From Pyronema omphalodes (Eukaryota; Ascomycota; Pezizomycetes; Pezizales; Pyronemataceae), in NCBI GenBank assembly GCA_024516155.1, contig JAJJXM010000207.1, positions 1 through 15,006 on the forward strand: 15,006 bases of DNA. The letters run 5' to 3'. Below, piece after piece: positions 1 through 9,503 of the stretch. The stretch's first letter is position 1. The number at the start of each line of letters is the position of its first letter. The position numbers were made by a program, and so were the translations under genes. The notes under the pieces are model-generated. The model searched no databases and had not been told where the DNA came from. It saw only the letters and a list, made by a program, of their open reading frames with translations.

Positions 1-531
1 CGTAACCCCAACCCTAGCTGTGCGCGTACGGTCACAAACCTAACCCTAGTTTGTGTGCGTGCGGGTGCAACCCTAACCCTAGTCACGTGAATCCAGATCA
101 GCTGCGATTGGAAAGATGGTGCAATACTGATAAGGTCACATGACTAGATCTTATCTTATCGATAAGATGATCGTGCCCTAGCCCTAGTCACGTGTGCGCA
201 CATTAGTAGACCAGTGCGCGTGCATACTGATCTACTACTGATTAGAGCACGTGTCCGATCTTATCTAATTGGATAAGATGATCGGTAGACCGTAGGTATG
301 GAATTTCCGAAAAGGGATCCGAGCTGATCCCTAACCCTTGGGGTAGGTCACGTGACCTTTTTGACAATTTGGGAATTGAGCGTAACCCTAACCCAGGCGA
401 GTGACGAGTGATGATCGAAGACCGAAGCATAATAGCAATAGATAAACAAACGAGTGCTGAATAATGAAGCGAATGATAATAGGTGAATGAATGACGAGGA
501 GGGGGAAGGTAATAATTCTCGAGCCGTGACA
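1..531 (-). repeat. 3' LTR of element A (partial)
   Basis: This is the left copy of the LTR; the remaining roughly 550 bp lie beyond the window. In element sense it begins TGTCACGG at base 531, next to the polypurine tract, and corresponds to 12249-12780 of the right copy. It carries the same short CCCTAA blocks (for example 3-17, 69-82 and 383-396), four CACGTG boxes (84, 189, 248, 349) and GATAAG motifs. Differences from the right LTR cluster at 416-440. There is no protein-coding gene in these bases. Confidence 0.93.
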
Positions 532-534
532 GGA

Positions 535-545
535 TCCCCCTTCTT
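535..545 (-). other. Polypurine tract of element A
   Basis: In element sense the bases read AAGAAGGGGGA, an uninterrupted purine run ending three bases before the 3' LTR (TGTCA at 531). This is the expected place for the RNase H-resistant primer of plus-strand DNA synthesis in LTR retrotransposons. Position and composition are seen; the priming role is inferred. Confidence 0.8.
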
Positions 546-570
546 GGACTGAGCTCCGGCGAAGTAACTT

Positions 571-2277
571 CTAAGATAAGTTGGGGAGGGGTCCCGGTTT
601 ATCGGGGTACTTTTTATGAAAGTCGTCAATGGCTTTACTGTCGGAATGGAGTTCGGCGGGTTCCCAATCGGGCATATCGTATCCAACCCATTGAACCATA
701 TACTGGAGTTTCTTCCGGTGAATTCGGGAGTCGAGGATAGCTTCGATGAAGTATTCGTCTTCACCGTCGATTTCCACCGGGGGTGGTGGGTCTGATTGTT
801 GACCGGGGTAGGGGTCATTCACAGCGGGTTCCAATAGGGAAACATGTTGAACGTTGTGGCATTTCATCGTCGGAGGTAGTTCTAGTCGATAGGCATAGGG
901 GGATACTTTGGCGATAATCTTGAGGGGTCCGTAACGTTTGTTGCCTAATTTCCGGGAGGGTCGACGGGTTTTCCAATTGCGGGCGTTCATCCATACCAGA
1001 TCTCTGGGCTGATAATTCGGTGACGGGAGTCGATGTTTATCGGCATTCTCTTGATAACGTAGATTAGCTCTATTGATTTCAGCTCGAAAATGGTTATGGA
1101 TTTCGGCGAGGGTTTTCGAAGTTGTGAGGGCCCGTCGATCGTTTACATCGTTCGTAGCTGCTGGGAGTAAGTCGAATTGACAACGGGGGTCGAATCCTTT
1201 ACTAGCAAAGAACGGGGAAGTTCCCGTTGTCTCAGATGCTTGGTTATTCGCAGCGAATTCTGCTAATGGTAACCAGTCAGCCCAATCGTCTTGAAGATAG
1301 TTGACGTGGGCTCAGAGGTATTGTTCCATAATAGCGTTCATTCGTTCTGTTTGACCGTCCGTTTGTGGATGGAATGCCGTAGATAATCGAGGCTCGATTC
1401 CCAAACGTCGTCAGAGATTCTTCCAAAACAAAGCAGCGAATTGGGGTCCTCAATCAGAGATAATGGTAAGGGGGAGTCCATGCAATCGAAAGATGTGGGT
1501 AATAAACAAAGACGGTAATTCCTTTGCGTCGATATCTGTTCGACAGGCAATCAGATGTCGTTCTTTGGTTAATCTGTCCACAACTACCCAAATTGCATCA
1601 CACCCATTGGACCATGGTAATCCTGTTACGAAGTCCATTGATATGTCCTGCCAGGGTCTTTCTGGAATAGGTAGTGGGCGTAGGATACCAAACGGGGCAT
1701 GTCTGGTAGGTTTCGAACGTTGGCAGGTATGACAATTTCGAATGTATCTTTCCACGTCTGTCCTCATCTGGGGCCATGTATAGGTTCTTGAGAGGTATTC
1801 TAATGTTTTAGATCAACCTGGGTGTCCAGCCGTAGGAGAGTTGTGGTGTTGTTGCATTAGATGTAATCGTAGAGGTTCGTAATTCGGGACCCATAAACAT
1901 CCCCGGTAGAGTAAACGGTTATTGTTTACTGTACATTCAGCTAATGTAATGTCTTTACAATAACGAGTGTTATTGTTTAGCATTTCAATAACCTTAGTAG
2001 GGAATGGGTCTTTCTCGTAGGCTTCCGTGAAGAGCTGGGATAAGGTGGGGTTTGTTTGTTGTGGGTCCGGTATTACGGTTTGTTGCGAATTCGTTATTGT
2101 TTGTTGATTACTGGGGGTAACAGCCGCAACGTGAAGGATATTCTCTGGCTTAATGATCGTTGTGTGGTTCTCTAGGGAGCGTTCATCCCCCTCTTTAGGC
2201 AGATCTCCGGATCGACGAGTCAGTGCGTCTGGTTTACCGCCTGCGGTACCGGGGCGGTAAACAATCTCAAAATTAAA
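571..2277 (-). pseudogene. pol: Element A pol: integrase with C-terminal chromodomain, four internal stops
   Basis: This continues the reverse transcriptase frame without any shift. It encodes a GxxxxxCxxC-type zinc-binding N-terminus (a HHNS..AGHPG segment near 1820-1840, then CHTC near 1720), the catalytic core (Asp in MDFVTGLP, Asp in IISD followed by GPQF, Glu in GQTERMN), and a chromodomain encoded at about 600-760 with an EYF start and VQWVGY and DWEP segments, so the three aromatic cage residues are all present. TGA codons interrupt it at 1813-1815, 1450-1452, 1411-1413 and 1312-1314; the one after IISD falls on the conserved Arg of the SDRGPQF motif. The ORF ends with TAG at 571-573, just before the polypurine tract. 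Chromodomains of fungal chromoviruses bind methylated H3K9 and steer integration into heterochromatin (family knowledge); this copy cannot make integrase without readthrough. Confidence 0.92.
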
Positions 2278-3450
2278 CTAAGACAAGAACTGGGACCAAC
2301 GGGCTTGACGGCGGTTCAAGAGCTTTGTCGAAGTAAAATATTCCAGATTCTTATGATCAGACAGTACTCGAACGGGGTTAATAACAGATTGTAATTCGGG
2401 ACGCCATTCTTCGAAAGCCCGGACAATAGCCATGAGTTCTTTATCGTATATCTCATAATTACATTCGGCGGGGGAATGTTTCTTTGAGAAGTAAGCAATA
2501 GGGTGTAAGATTCCTTCGTCATCATACTGAGAAAGTACTCCGGCAGAGACATAATCGGAAGCATCGGTTTCGACAATAACATCTCGGTCTGGGTCGAAAC
2601 GAGCCAGAACGGGGGCGGATGTAAATGTCGATTTCGATTCCTCAAAGGCCTGTTGCTGAGGTTCCGACCAGACAGAAGGAACTCCTTTACGTGTGAGTAA
2701 CGTGAGAGGTTGGACTATTTTTGAATAGTTCTTAACGAAACGTCGATAGAAATTTGCGAAACCCAAAAACGCTCTAACATCTTTGAGGTTTCGGGGAGAT
2801 TCCCAATCCCGAACTGCAGTAATCTTTTCAGGGTCCATCTTTATTCCGTCTGTACTGATGATGAGTCCTAAGTACTTTACTTCCTTCTGATGGAACTCGC
2901 ATTTCTCTGGTTTGAGATGTAACCCTGCTTTTTCGAATGCTTCGAGGATCAATTTAACATGTTGTTTATGTTCTTCCAGATTATCCGAATAGATCAGGGT
3001 GTCATCCAAATAGGCAGTACAGAATCGATCAAGGTAAGGTGCCAATACGTCGTTAATGAAGTTCTGAAACGTTGCAGGGGCATTGGTAAGCCCGAAGGGC
3101 ATAACCAATGATTCGAATAATCCGTACCGGGTACGAAAGGCGGTTTTCCATTCTTCCCCATTTGCCATACGTATTAAGTTATACGCTCCCCTAATGTCGA
3201 GCTTAGTGAACCACTTAGCTCTTGAAAGGTTCATTAAGGTATCCTGCATCAGGGGAAGAGGGTAGCGATTCTTGATCGTTCCGGCGTTGATTCCGCGATA
3301 ATCGACCAACAAACGCAATGAACCATCGCCTTTCTTTACGAAAAGAATGGGAGCAGCCGCTGGGGATGAAGAGGCACGGATGAAACCTTTGGTGAGGTTT
3401 TCATCTAACCATCGTTTCAATTCCTCCAACTCTGGACGTGATAGGGAGTA
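2278..3450 (-). pseudogene. pol: Element A pol: reverse transcriptase and RNase H (3' fragment)
   Basis: This is the downstream part of pol after the LINE insertion; the matching upstream part is at 9490-10351. Reading from the insertion edge ([14 protein letters not shown]) it has the whole Ty3-type polymerase: LVDYRGIN, catalytic Asp in [22 protein letters not shown] and the active site YLDD in [11 protein letters not shown], then the thumb and YLGLIIS. RNase H follows with Asp in VETDAS, Glu in KELMAI and Asp in [11 protein letters not shown]. The frame then meets TAG at 2278-2280, after WSQFLS and before FNFEIVYRPG; that motif normally reads straight on into integrase, so the stop is a lesion (a CAG-to-TAG change would explain it, but the ancestral codon is not certain). 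The polymerase motifs themselves look intact. Confidence 0.93.
3437..3450. repeat. Target-site duplication of the LINE (left copy)
   Basis: The plus strand reads CGTGATAGGGAGTA here and again at 9490-9503, a 14/14 match. The duplicated bases code for YSLSR of element A reverse transcriptase on both sides, so the host reading frame shows directly what was duplicated. The length is typical of target-primed reverse transcription. Confidence 0.93.
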
Positions 3451-3816
3451 TTTTGATTTGATTTGATTTTAATCATACACCGATCGAGGCCTCTAAGGCC
3501 TATGCGGGAGCTAAGTATCCGTTTTTCCTGTCCTCGCGGTTTAAACCGCCTAACGAGGCAACCCAATCTCCTTGTCCCCAGACTCCCCAGTTAGAAAAAT
3601 AGATATACGCAAAAAAGCAAACAACCGCAAAAAACACAAATAAACAAAACACCTTCGTACACAGTCTAGACAAACCCCGTACAGAAACTCATCCGTGACA
3701 TCAACCTTGAGCCCAGCAATAACCGCCTTGCCGTACAACCACTAAAAGAATTCAGAGAAAAGAAAAACAACCCCGCAATCCCGTGAATCTCCATCTCCAG
3801 GCCCACCAACCCCAGC
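3451..3816 (-). other. LINE 3' untranslated region with ATCAA-repeat tail
   Basis: Between the ORF2 stop (3817-3819) and the target duplication I see no gene. In element sense the last bases (3451-3470) are ATCAA repeated three times and then AAAA. Short tandem tails in place of poly(A) are known in I-type elements. A 62-codon ORF on this strand (3550-3738) has no recognisable features and is not called. Confidence 0.7.
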
Positions 3817-6506
3817 CTATTCGTAGCGCCTGCCAATCTCCGTGGCTGCTAAATACTCCAACAACACCTTCGTATAGCGATCGTCGCTAAACAGGTCCAC
3901 CGCTTTGAGCCTTGCTCGTGGTCTCCAGCCCCTGCCCTTAATGGCATCCACCTCTTTCTTTAGTACTGCGTATTCACGCCTCCAGCGGTGACACTCTCCG
4001 AACAGGTGTCCCCGGGTTTGTCGGACATTAGACGTGCACCACCAGCAGACGTTGGATTCTTTCTTTTTCACACGAACGAGGTGGGTGCCAATAAGGGCAT
4101 GTCCGGACGCAAGTTGGAGGAATACTGCGGAGCGGCGCTTAGGGAGAGAGCGGAGGGAGTCGCGCAAGCCCCATGTTTCGCGGGGACGGAAAGAACGGCT
4201 GTCTTTGGCTCGTTGTGATATCCATCGCTTGGTAATGTCGCGGCGGGTTTCAGTGGCTATGCGGTTGAGGTGGGCGAGTGATACCTCATGGGGGACCAAG
4301 CACTCGGGGGCGTCGCACCTCATCGGGGGCAGGGCAGTACATCGGTGGCGGGTACCCAACTTTGCTGCGGCGTCAGCTGCTTCGTTTTCTGCGATCCCGC
4401 AGTGGCCTGGGACCCAGTGGAATTCGACGGAGATGTCGCTGTTTCGGCGTAGCCAGCGGACCTCGTCGGCGATCAGCCGAGTGACGGATTGTCCTGGGCC
4501 TGGTTCGTCGGATTCCAGACGTCGGAGGGCTGCTTGGGCATCCGAAAAGATGGTGACGAGCGGGGGGGGTTTAAGGATGACCCTGTCGAGGAAGCGATTG
4601 TCCCAGAGCTCTTTGAGGGCACGGTACATTGCGAACAGCTCGGCGTCGAACACCTCGGTGTGACGGCCTAGGTAGTGGTGAGAGCTGGTAAGCACACCGT
4701 CGACGTATCTCACGAGGCCCGATCCGGTGTGGTCATCCATACGGGACCCATCTGTCCAAATGCATATGGAGTTGAGGGTCCTCCAGTTTTTGGCGTAGGC
4801 TTCCGCTTCCGCTCGGGGGGCGATGGTGACGTTGCACCACTGACGATGGGGGTCGACGTGGTGGACAGGCTCAGCGGACGCAAAACCAGAACGGGTCACT
4901 GCGCACTGAGTGAGGTTGCGGATGACCATGGCTGTCGGTGTGGGGCGATTAGGGTCGGTGCTGACTGGCGGGAGCGGCCGAGTGATAAGCCCTGATCGGA
5001 ATCGTGCTTCCCGACCTCGAACAATGGCTTCTGCCGGGCGAGTGGCTCCTTCAGCGAGGAGGAAGGCCAGGGGAGTCGTGCGTAGGCACCCCGTAACGGC
5101 GCGGGCCTGTTTGTTGAGCAGGAGCTGGAGACGAGAGAACCTGCCGGCATCTCGGGTGGGAAGGCGACGAGCAGCGTGGATTTCCGCGCCGTAAGTGGCC
5201 ACGGATTGAACGACTGCTTGTTGGATGTTTGCAGTGCTGCCCGGGGGTAGACCCTGGGAGCGGCAGAGGCGAGCGAGGCGGGCGTGTTGCTGACGGGCCC
5301 GGGTGAGCCACTTCTGGTGGTGGTGGTTCAGGGTGAGCTTGGGATCCAGCCAGAACCCTAGCCAGCGGACGGCGGAGTCGTTGAACGGTACATTGTGGAT
5401 GACGCCGTCGTAGTGGATATCAACGGTCAGCGAGTCGGGGTTTGGGTTACCGCGTCGACGGGAGAATAAGATGGCCTCTGTTTTGTCGGTCTCGAATCGA
5501 ACGGCGTTGCGACGGGCCCACAGCAGGCTTAGCTGGGCACACCGGGCGAGAGTGGAGGCGATTTCTGCTGCGTCGTTGCCCTCTGCAATCCATGTGACGT
5601 CGTCCACGAAGGACAGTGCCACCGTGCGTGGTAGCTCTGACTCGATCTTGTTAGCAAGATCGGCGATATATATCAGGAAAAGGACGGGGGAAACAGGGGA
5701 GCCTTGTGGAAGCCCCGTGTTTGTGTCCATTGCCGGTCCAGAGTCTCCTCCAATCGAGATTTCCACTTTGCGGTCCTCCAAGAAGCTCGCAACCCACCGG
5801 ACGAGATCTCCGTCTATGTGATATCGCCGCATCTTTTCAACCAAGCAGTAAGGATTAACCGTCGGGAAAGCACCTTTAATGTCCATCATCAGGGCTCCTG
5901 CGATTTTTCTCCTTTCCCATGCTCCCTCCACCGCTTCTATCAGCACCGCCGCCGCGTCTACTGCCGACCTTCCTCTTCTGCCCCCAAATTGTCCTACATG
6001 AAAAGCCCCCTTTTTCTCCGCCTCCTCTGCGATCATCATCGCCGCTACCTTTTCAACCAATTTCCCCATGCAGCTCAAGAGGGAGATCACCCGGAAGCTT
6101 TTGGCTTTTGAGTAAGACGTCTTCCCAGGCTTGGGAATGCATACCCCTTTCGCTACCTTCCAGTCGTGAGGATGATAACCTAAACGAAGGCACTGGGTGA
6201 CGACAGCGGTCACTCTATCAGGGTCCCACCGCATGAGAGCCTTTATGATTGGTACTCCCAGGCTATCACTTCCCGGGGCCTTCGAATTGCTCTGCTGGTT
6301 GATTGCAGCAGCGACAACTTCCTGCGTGACCCACGAGTGAGCCTCACCAGCAGGGCCTCTCGAGTGCCAACCTCCCTCATACTCGTTGGGCGGTGGGAAT
6401 GAGACATCGGCAAGCATGCGTCTCTTGTCCTCCTCCGTTTCCGCACGATTTCCCCGTTCGTCCTCAATGGTCCCCACCATCACAGACGCCGCCGTTGGGT
6501 CGTACG
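3817..6506 (-). pseudogene. LINE ORF2, 3' part: reverse transcriptase, RNase H, CCHC
   Basis: About 895 codons in the frame entered at about 6506, to a TAG at 3817-3819. In order: the RT start with KAPGSDSLG, CIPKPGK and FRVISLLS; catalytic Asp in MMDIKGAF; GLPQGSPVSPVLF; active site FVDD in LSFVDDVTW; the thumb region with VRWLGFWLD; an RNase H domain with the expected acidic set (Asp in WTDGS, Glu in DAEL, Asp in FSDAQ, Asp in ENEAADAA) and the H in WVPGHCG; and a C-terminal CX2CX9HX4C knuckle starting CWWC. RNase H after RT is typical of the Tad1 and I groups. All catalytic residues I can check are present. Longer reading upstream in this frame (to 6810) is only an out-of-frame shadow of the endonuclease part. 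Confidence 0.93.
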
Positions 6507-7610
6507 GAGCACCATCCAGACTGCATTTCCGTCCGCAGATTCGAGAAAAGAGCCCCAACAGCTTCTCTTTTCTTTCCTCTGGAGACTGAGGTATGCATTC
6601 CGGCGTTCCTTCTCTTCCTCCGGAGTTGCACGGCCTGCCTTTACTGCTCGTCGAGTGCGACCATATGATCGGCGCGCTGACTTGATTTCGGTGCCCCACC
6701 ACCGTTTCGAGCGAGCAGTGATGCGGATCTTGCGCGCATGTGCGTCCAAGAGTGCCGTCAAGGTCTCCCGTATCCAAACCACCTCTGTCTCCACCTCCTC
6801 CTCCGAGCAACGACTGGAGAGTAGCGGTCTGCGTTCGCTTTGATGGCGATAATCTAACGCCGCTTTCTTCGCTCTCTCCTCGTCCTCAAGCCATTCCTTC
6901 ACTGCCCACCCTCTCGTGGGCGAGTCATAGTCTTCCGGCACTGTTACCGATGTAACTTCCCAAACCAGGGCTTCGTGGTCGGAAGTGGTTGTGTGTTCCG
7001 GGTCCAGGAGGGTGCGGGCACTCACGTACGGAGAGAGTTCCATTGTGGCGAACACCAAGTCGATTACGCTGTGGCGTTGTTGTCCCGTTTGTGAGTGAGT
7101 TTCCTCTCCATCTCTGACGTAGCGGAGGTCATGCGCGTCCATTAAGTCTTCGAGGAAGAGGTGGTGGATGGGTTGTGTGCAGCGGGGGTTCCACCTCGCG
7201 CTGTGCGCATTAAAATCTCCGGCGATAACGGTGTCACGAGTGATTATTCGTGACCATGCTATGTTCCGGGCTGGTCTGACGCCGTCGGATGCTCTAGGAG
7301 CGTCGTAGACGTTGACCACCCTTAGTTTTCGAAGTCCCCGACAACGAATGTCCAGGACTTGGACGTCTCCTTCCCCTTCCGCTGCTAGTTCCTCCCGGGG
7401 GCGGACGGTCCAGACAGAGTCCTTGCGAACCCCAACCAACACCCTCCTTCCCCAGACGAAGTCGAACGCTGGGTGACGCCACCCTTGGAAGATCGGGGGT
7501 TCCTGGATTAGGACCACGTCGCTTCCCAGCGTCACTCCGCTCTCCATTATTGCAGTTAGAGCCTCACCGCTCTTCCTGCAATTGTGCTGTAGAACCTGAA
7601 TTGGTTTCAT
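6480..7610 (-). pseudogene. LINE ORF2, 5' part: APE-type endonuclease, ends in a frameshift
   Basis: The start ATG at 7610-7608 overlaps the ORF1 stop. The protein begins MKPIQVLQHNCRKSG and has the exonuclease/endonuclease/phosphatase fold signatures: Asn10, Glu37 (IQEPP), GDFNAHS with Asp132 and Asn134, SVIDLVFAT with Asp184, and TSDHE with Asp211-His212. This enzyme nicks target DNA to prime reverse transcription. After about residue 360 (AVWMVLR) the frame continues into a short meaningless tail and stops at 6480, while the true continuation (DPTAASVMVG) is in the neighbouring frame. One missing base at about 6505-6509 accounts for this, so endonuclease and polymerase can no longer be made as one protein. 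A sequencing error is the alternative. Confidence 0.9.
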
Positions 7611-9358
7611 AATTCAGGTTCTGGGGGCACAACGGCATCTGTCCCCGTCTCGGAAGAGGAGGGGAGAACGGTGTCTTGCGTTGGAGCAAGGGTGGAGGAG
7701 GATTCGGGGACCCCATCGGACAGGTCCATGGCTGAGGCGTCGCCGGTGTCGGAGGCTTGTTGTGAAGTATCGGGGGCGTTAACGGAGGGGGCTGGGTCCT
7801 CGAGGGCTGGGCGGGTCACGATTGTGGTGGAATGAACCGTGCGCGGCATCCTGGCGAGGCGGGCAGCTGCCACCGCAGCCATACGGTCAGGGCACGAATG
7901 ATCGTTTGCGTAGTGGTTGCCACCGCAGTTGGCACACTTCGGGGTAGGCAGGGTGTGTTTACACGCTGTGCCTCGGGGTTTGGAGCAATCGGAGAGGTCG
8001 CATGCGGGGTGGTTGGAGGTCGCATGGTGCTCTGCGCAAAAGACACAGCGGAAAATTGTTGGTGTTGAGCAGCGTTCGCGGATGTGGCCCCATTTGAGGC
8101 ATCCAGAGCACTGGCTGTCAGGCCCTTCGAAGACGTACATCTCCGCGCGGTGACGTCTGCTGCCCAGCAATACTCCTTTCGAGATTAGCATTTTCGCGGC
8201 GGCGGAGCTGCGTACGAAGAAGACGGCGGAGGAGCTTTGGATTTCGCCATTGGCATAGCGGGCTCGGACCGTCTCCGCTTTGCCTAGCCACCTGATGTTG
8301 GGCAGCACTTCCACACCAGCGTGGTTTGCTTGTACCTCGATTTGGAGGCGTTGGACGCCTTGAGAGCCCTCACCCATGAAGCGATCCAGCGGGACGCCGT
8401 GGACTTTCAGACAAACCCAGCGGTCGAGTTCCTCAACTCCCGTAACCTCACTATCGACCTCACGCACGGCGTTGAGGATGTCCTTGCGGTACAGTCCTAA
8501 GAGGGTTGCTGCATCCACACCGGGGACTGTTGTGGCGGTGATGGTGCCTTTGGCATTGCGGGCGACTTTTAGGATGCGGTGGAACTGGGGAGCGTTCTTG
8601 AACCACAGGCAGTTGTTGATGGCTGCGGTGAACGCTTCATCCACTTGTTTTGATGCTGGTGCGGCTTCACGACGAGTGAAAACAATGCGGCGTACCTCAG
8701 TTGGGAGATTCTGTGCGGGAGCGTATGGATTTGCGGCTTTCTGTTGGAGTTTTTTGGAGCGACGGGACTGGTGGGCGGTCCATTCCTGTGGGGGAGGCTG
8801 GGGCGGGAGGTGTACACTGGATGCTGCTGCGTATGTTTGCGCAGCAGTGGGTTGGACGGCCACTGGTGGGGGTTTGCGGGGGGCCGGGGCGGCGATGGGC
8901 GGCGCTCGGGGGACAGCGGAGGTCTTGAGGGCCCGCACCGCTTGGAGTTGGGCCTGGAGTTCACGATTTACGCTGCGGAGGTTGCGCACCTCGGATTCCA
9001 GCGCGGGGATGCGATCTTCCAGCTCTTCGAGGCGTATTCCAAGGTTGCTTATGTAGTCAACATTTAGGATCGACGATATGCGGGCTACATCATCAGAACG
9101 GCGTTCGCGGTGAGCATGCGACGCGGTGTCTTCCTGGGTTCCTCCAGCGTTTGGTCTCTTGCGTGTTCCTTCTTGGGGAGGGGCAATGATGCGCATGGGG
9201 GTTGGGGACTGCGGGGATTGCATCTCGTGGCTCGAGACGCGAAGGGGGGTTGCGAAGATTTCCTCGTCGGTTTGGCTGCGTACACCGAGGGGAGACTGCA
9301 GGCGGCCTCCGTAGGGTGCGATCCTACGCGGGGAGGCGATATCCCCAAAGCGGGGCAT
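7607..9358 (-). CDS. LINE ORF1: coiled-coil, CCHC zinc-knuckle RNA-binding protein
   Basis: 583 codons from the ATG at 9358-9356, the first in-frame ATG within the LINE; the open frame upstream belongs to element A and the 5' leader. Features along the protein: a heptad-rich coiled coil at about 95-145 (LEELEDRIPALESEVRNL), a Pro/Ala-rich linker at about 150-200, a central domain at about 220-400 that could be RRM-like, three cysteine/histidine clusters at about 417-430 (CX2CX4HX4C), 438-453 and 475-489, and an acidic, Ser/Thr-rich tail. Such proteins trimerise and coat the LINE RNA to form the transposition particle (family knowledge). The frame is intact. Its stop TGA shares bases with the ORF2 start (ATGA), so ORF2 is probably translated by termination-reinitiation. 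Confidence 0.92.
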   Translation of the reverse strand: MPRFGDIASPRRIAPYGGRLQSPLGVRSQTDEEIFATPLRVSSHEMQSPQSPTPMRIIAPPQEGTRKRPNAGGTQEDTASHAHRERRSDDVARISSILNVDYISNLGIRLEELEDRIPALESEVRNLRSVNRELQAQLQAVRALKTSAVPRAPPIAAPAPRKPPPVAVQPTAAQTYAAASSVHLPPQPPPQEWTAHQSRRSKKLQQKAANPYAPAQNLPTEVRRIVFTRREAAPASKQVDEAFTAAINNCLWFKNAPQFHRILKVARNAKGTITATTVPGVDAATLLGLYRKDILNAVREVDSEVTGVEELDRWVCLKVHGVPLDRFMGEGSQGVQRLQIEVQANHAGVEVLPNIRWLGKAETVRARYANGEIQSSSAVFFVRSSAAAKMLISKGVLLGSRRHRAEMYVFEGPDSQCSGCLKWGHIRERCSTPTIFRCVFCAEHHATSNHPACDLSDCSKPRGTACKHTLPTPKCANCGGNHYANDHSCPDRMAAVAAARLARMPRTVHSTTIVTRPALEDPAPSVNAPDTSQQASDTGDASAMDLSDGVPESSSTLAPTQDTVLPSSSETGTDAVVPPEPEL

Positions 9359-9489
9359 GCCAGAGGGCCGTGGTGAGGCCAGGGCCGTGGGTGGGTGGGG
9401 CGGTGAGGCCGTGAGAATTCTGTACGATTTCCTAATCAGGAAATTTAAGCGAGAAAGTTGGCGTTGATTTAGCGCCGAAGTGGTGTGTT
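9359..9489 (-). other. LINE 5' untranslated region
   Basis: 131 bp lie between the target duplication and the ORF1 start. It is Pro-codon-like and GC-rich near ORF1 and has no in-frame ATG. LINE promoters are normally internal and lie here, but I recognise no specific motif. Possible slight 5' truncation cannot be excluded. Confidence 0.6.
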
Positions 9490-9503
9490 CGTGATAGGGA
9501 GTA
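9490..9503. repeat. Target-site duplication of the LINE (right copy)
   Basis: Second copy of CGTGATAGGGAGTA, identical to 3437-3450. It ends the upstream fragment of the element A reverse transcriptase (PPFGPLYSLSR). Confidence 0.93.

Larger units (their letters stand above)
3451..9489 (-). mobile_element. Tad1/I-type LINE (non-LTR retrotransposon), near full length
   Basis: A 6039-bp insertion bounded by a perfect 14-bp duplication. It has no terminal repeats, a short 5' leader (9359-9489), a nucleic-acid-binding ORF1 with CCHC knuckles, and an ORF2 with APE-type endonuclease, reverse transcriptase, RNase H and a terminal CCHC. That domain set is characteristic of the Tad1/I group, and Tad1 is the usual fungal clade. 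The 3' end is a short tandem of ATCAA units rather than a plain poly(A). The insert looks clearly GC-richer than element A around it. A single frameshift in ORF2 is the only break I find. Clade placement is by domain order, not by a tree. Confidence 0.93.

Noticed and set aside
1..100. CCCTAA-like repeats at the left edge resembling a left telomere
   Set aside because: The same bases recur at 12249-12348 as part of an LTR, the repeats are short and broken by unique sequence, and the window edge is internal to the LTR.
348..818. 156-codon minus-strand ORF across the polypurine tract and LTR
   Set aside because: It overlaps the chromodomain frame and the LTR; composition is not protein-like and it crosses functional element boundaries.
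1312..1815. TGA as a reassigned sense codon
   Set aside because: The LINE uses TGA as the ORF1 stop, and in the SDRGPQF motif the expected residue is Arg and not Trp, so point mutation fits better than an altered code.
4034..4663. 209-codon plus-strand ORF opposite LINE ORF2
   Set aside because: It lies antisense to well-conserved RNase H and has a composition expected of the reverse of GC-rich coding DNA, with no recognisable domain.
3817..6810. A 997-codon ORF starting at 6810
   Set aside because: The first 100 or so codons are an out-of-frame shadow of the endonuclease part; real RT-frame coding starts at about 6506.
8376..9056. 226-codon plus-strand ORF opposite LINE ORF1
   Set aside because: Antisense to the coiled-coil and central domain; Arg/Ser/Trp-rich with no domain.
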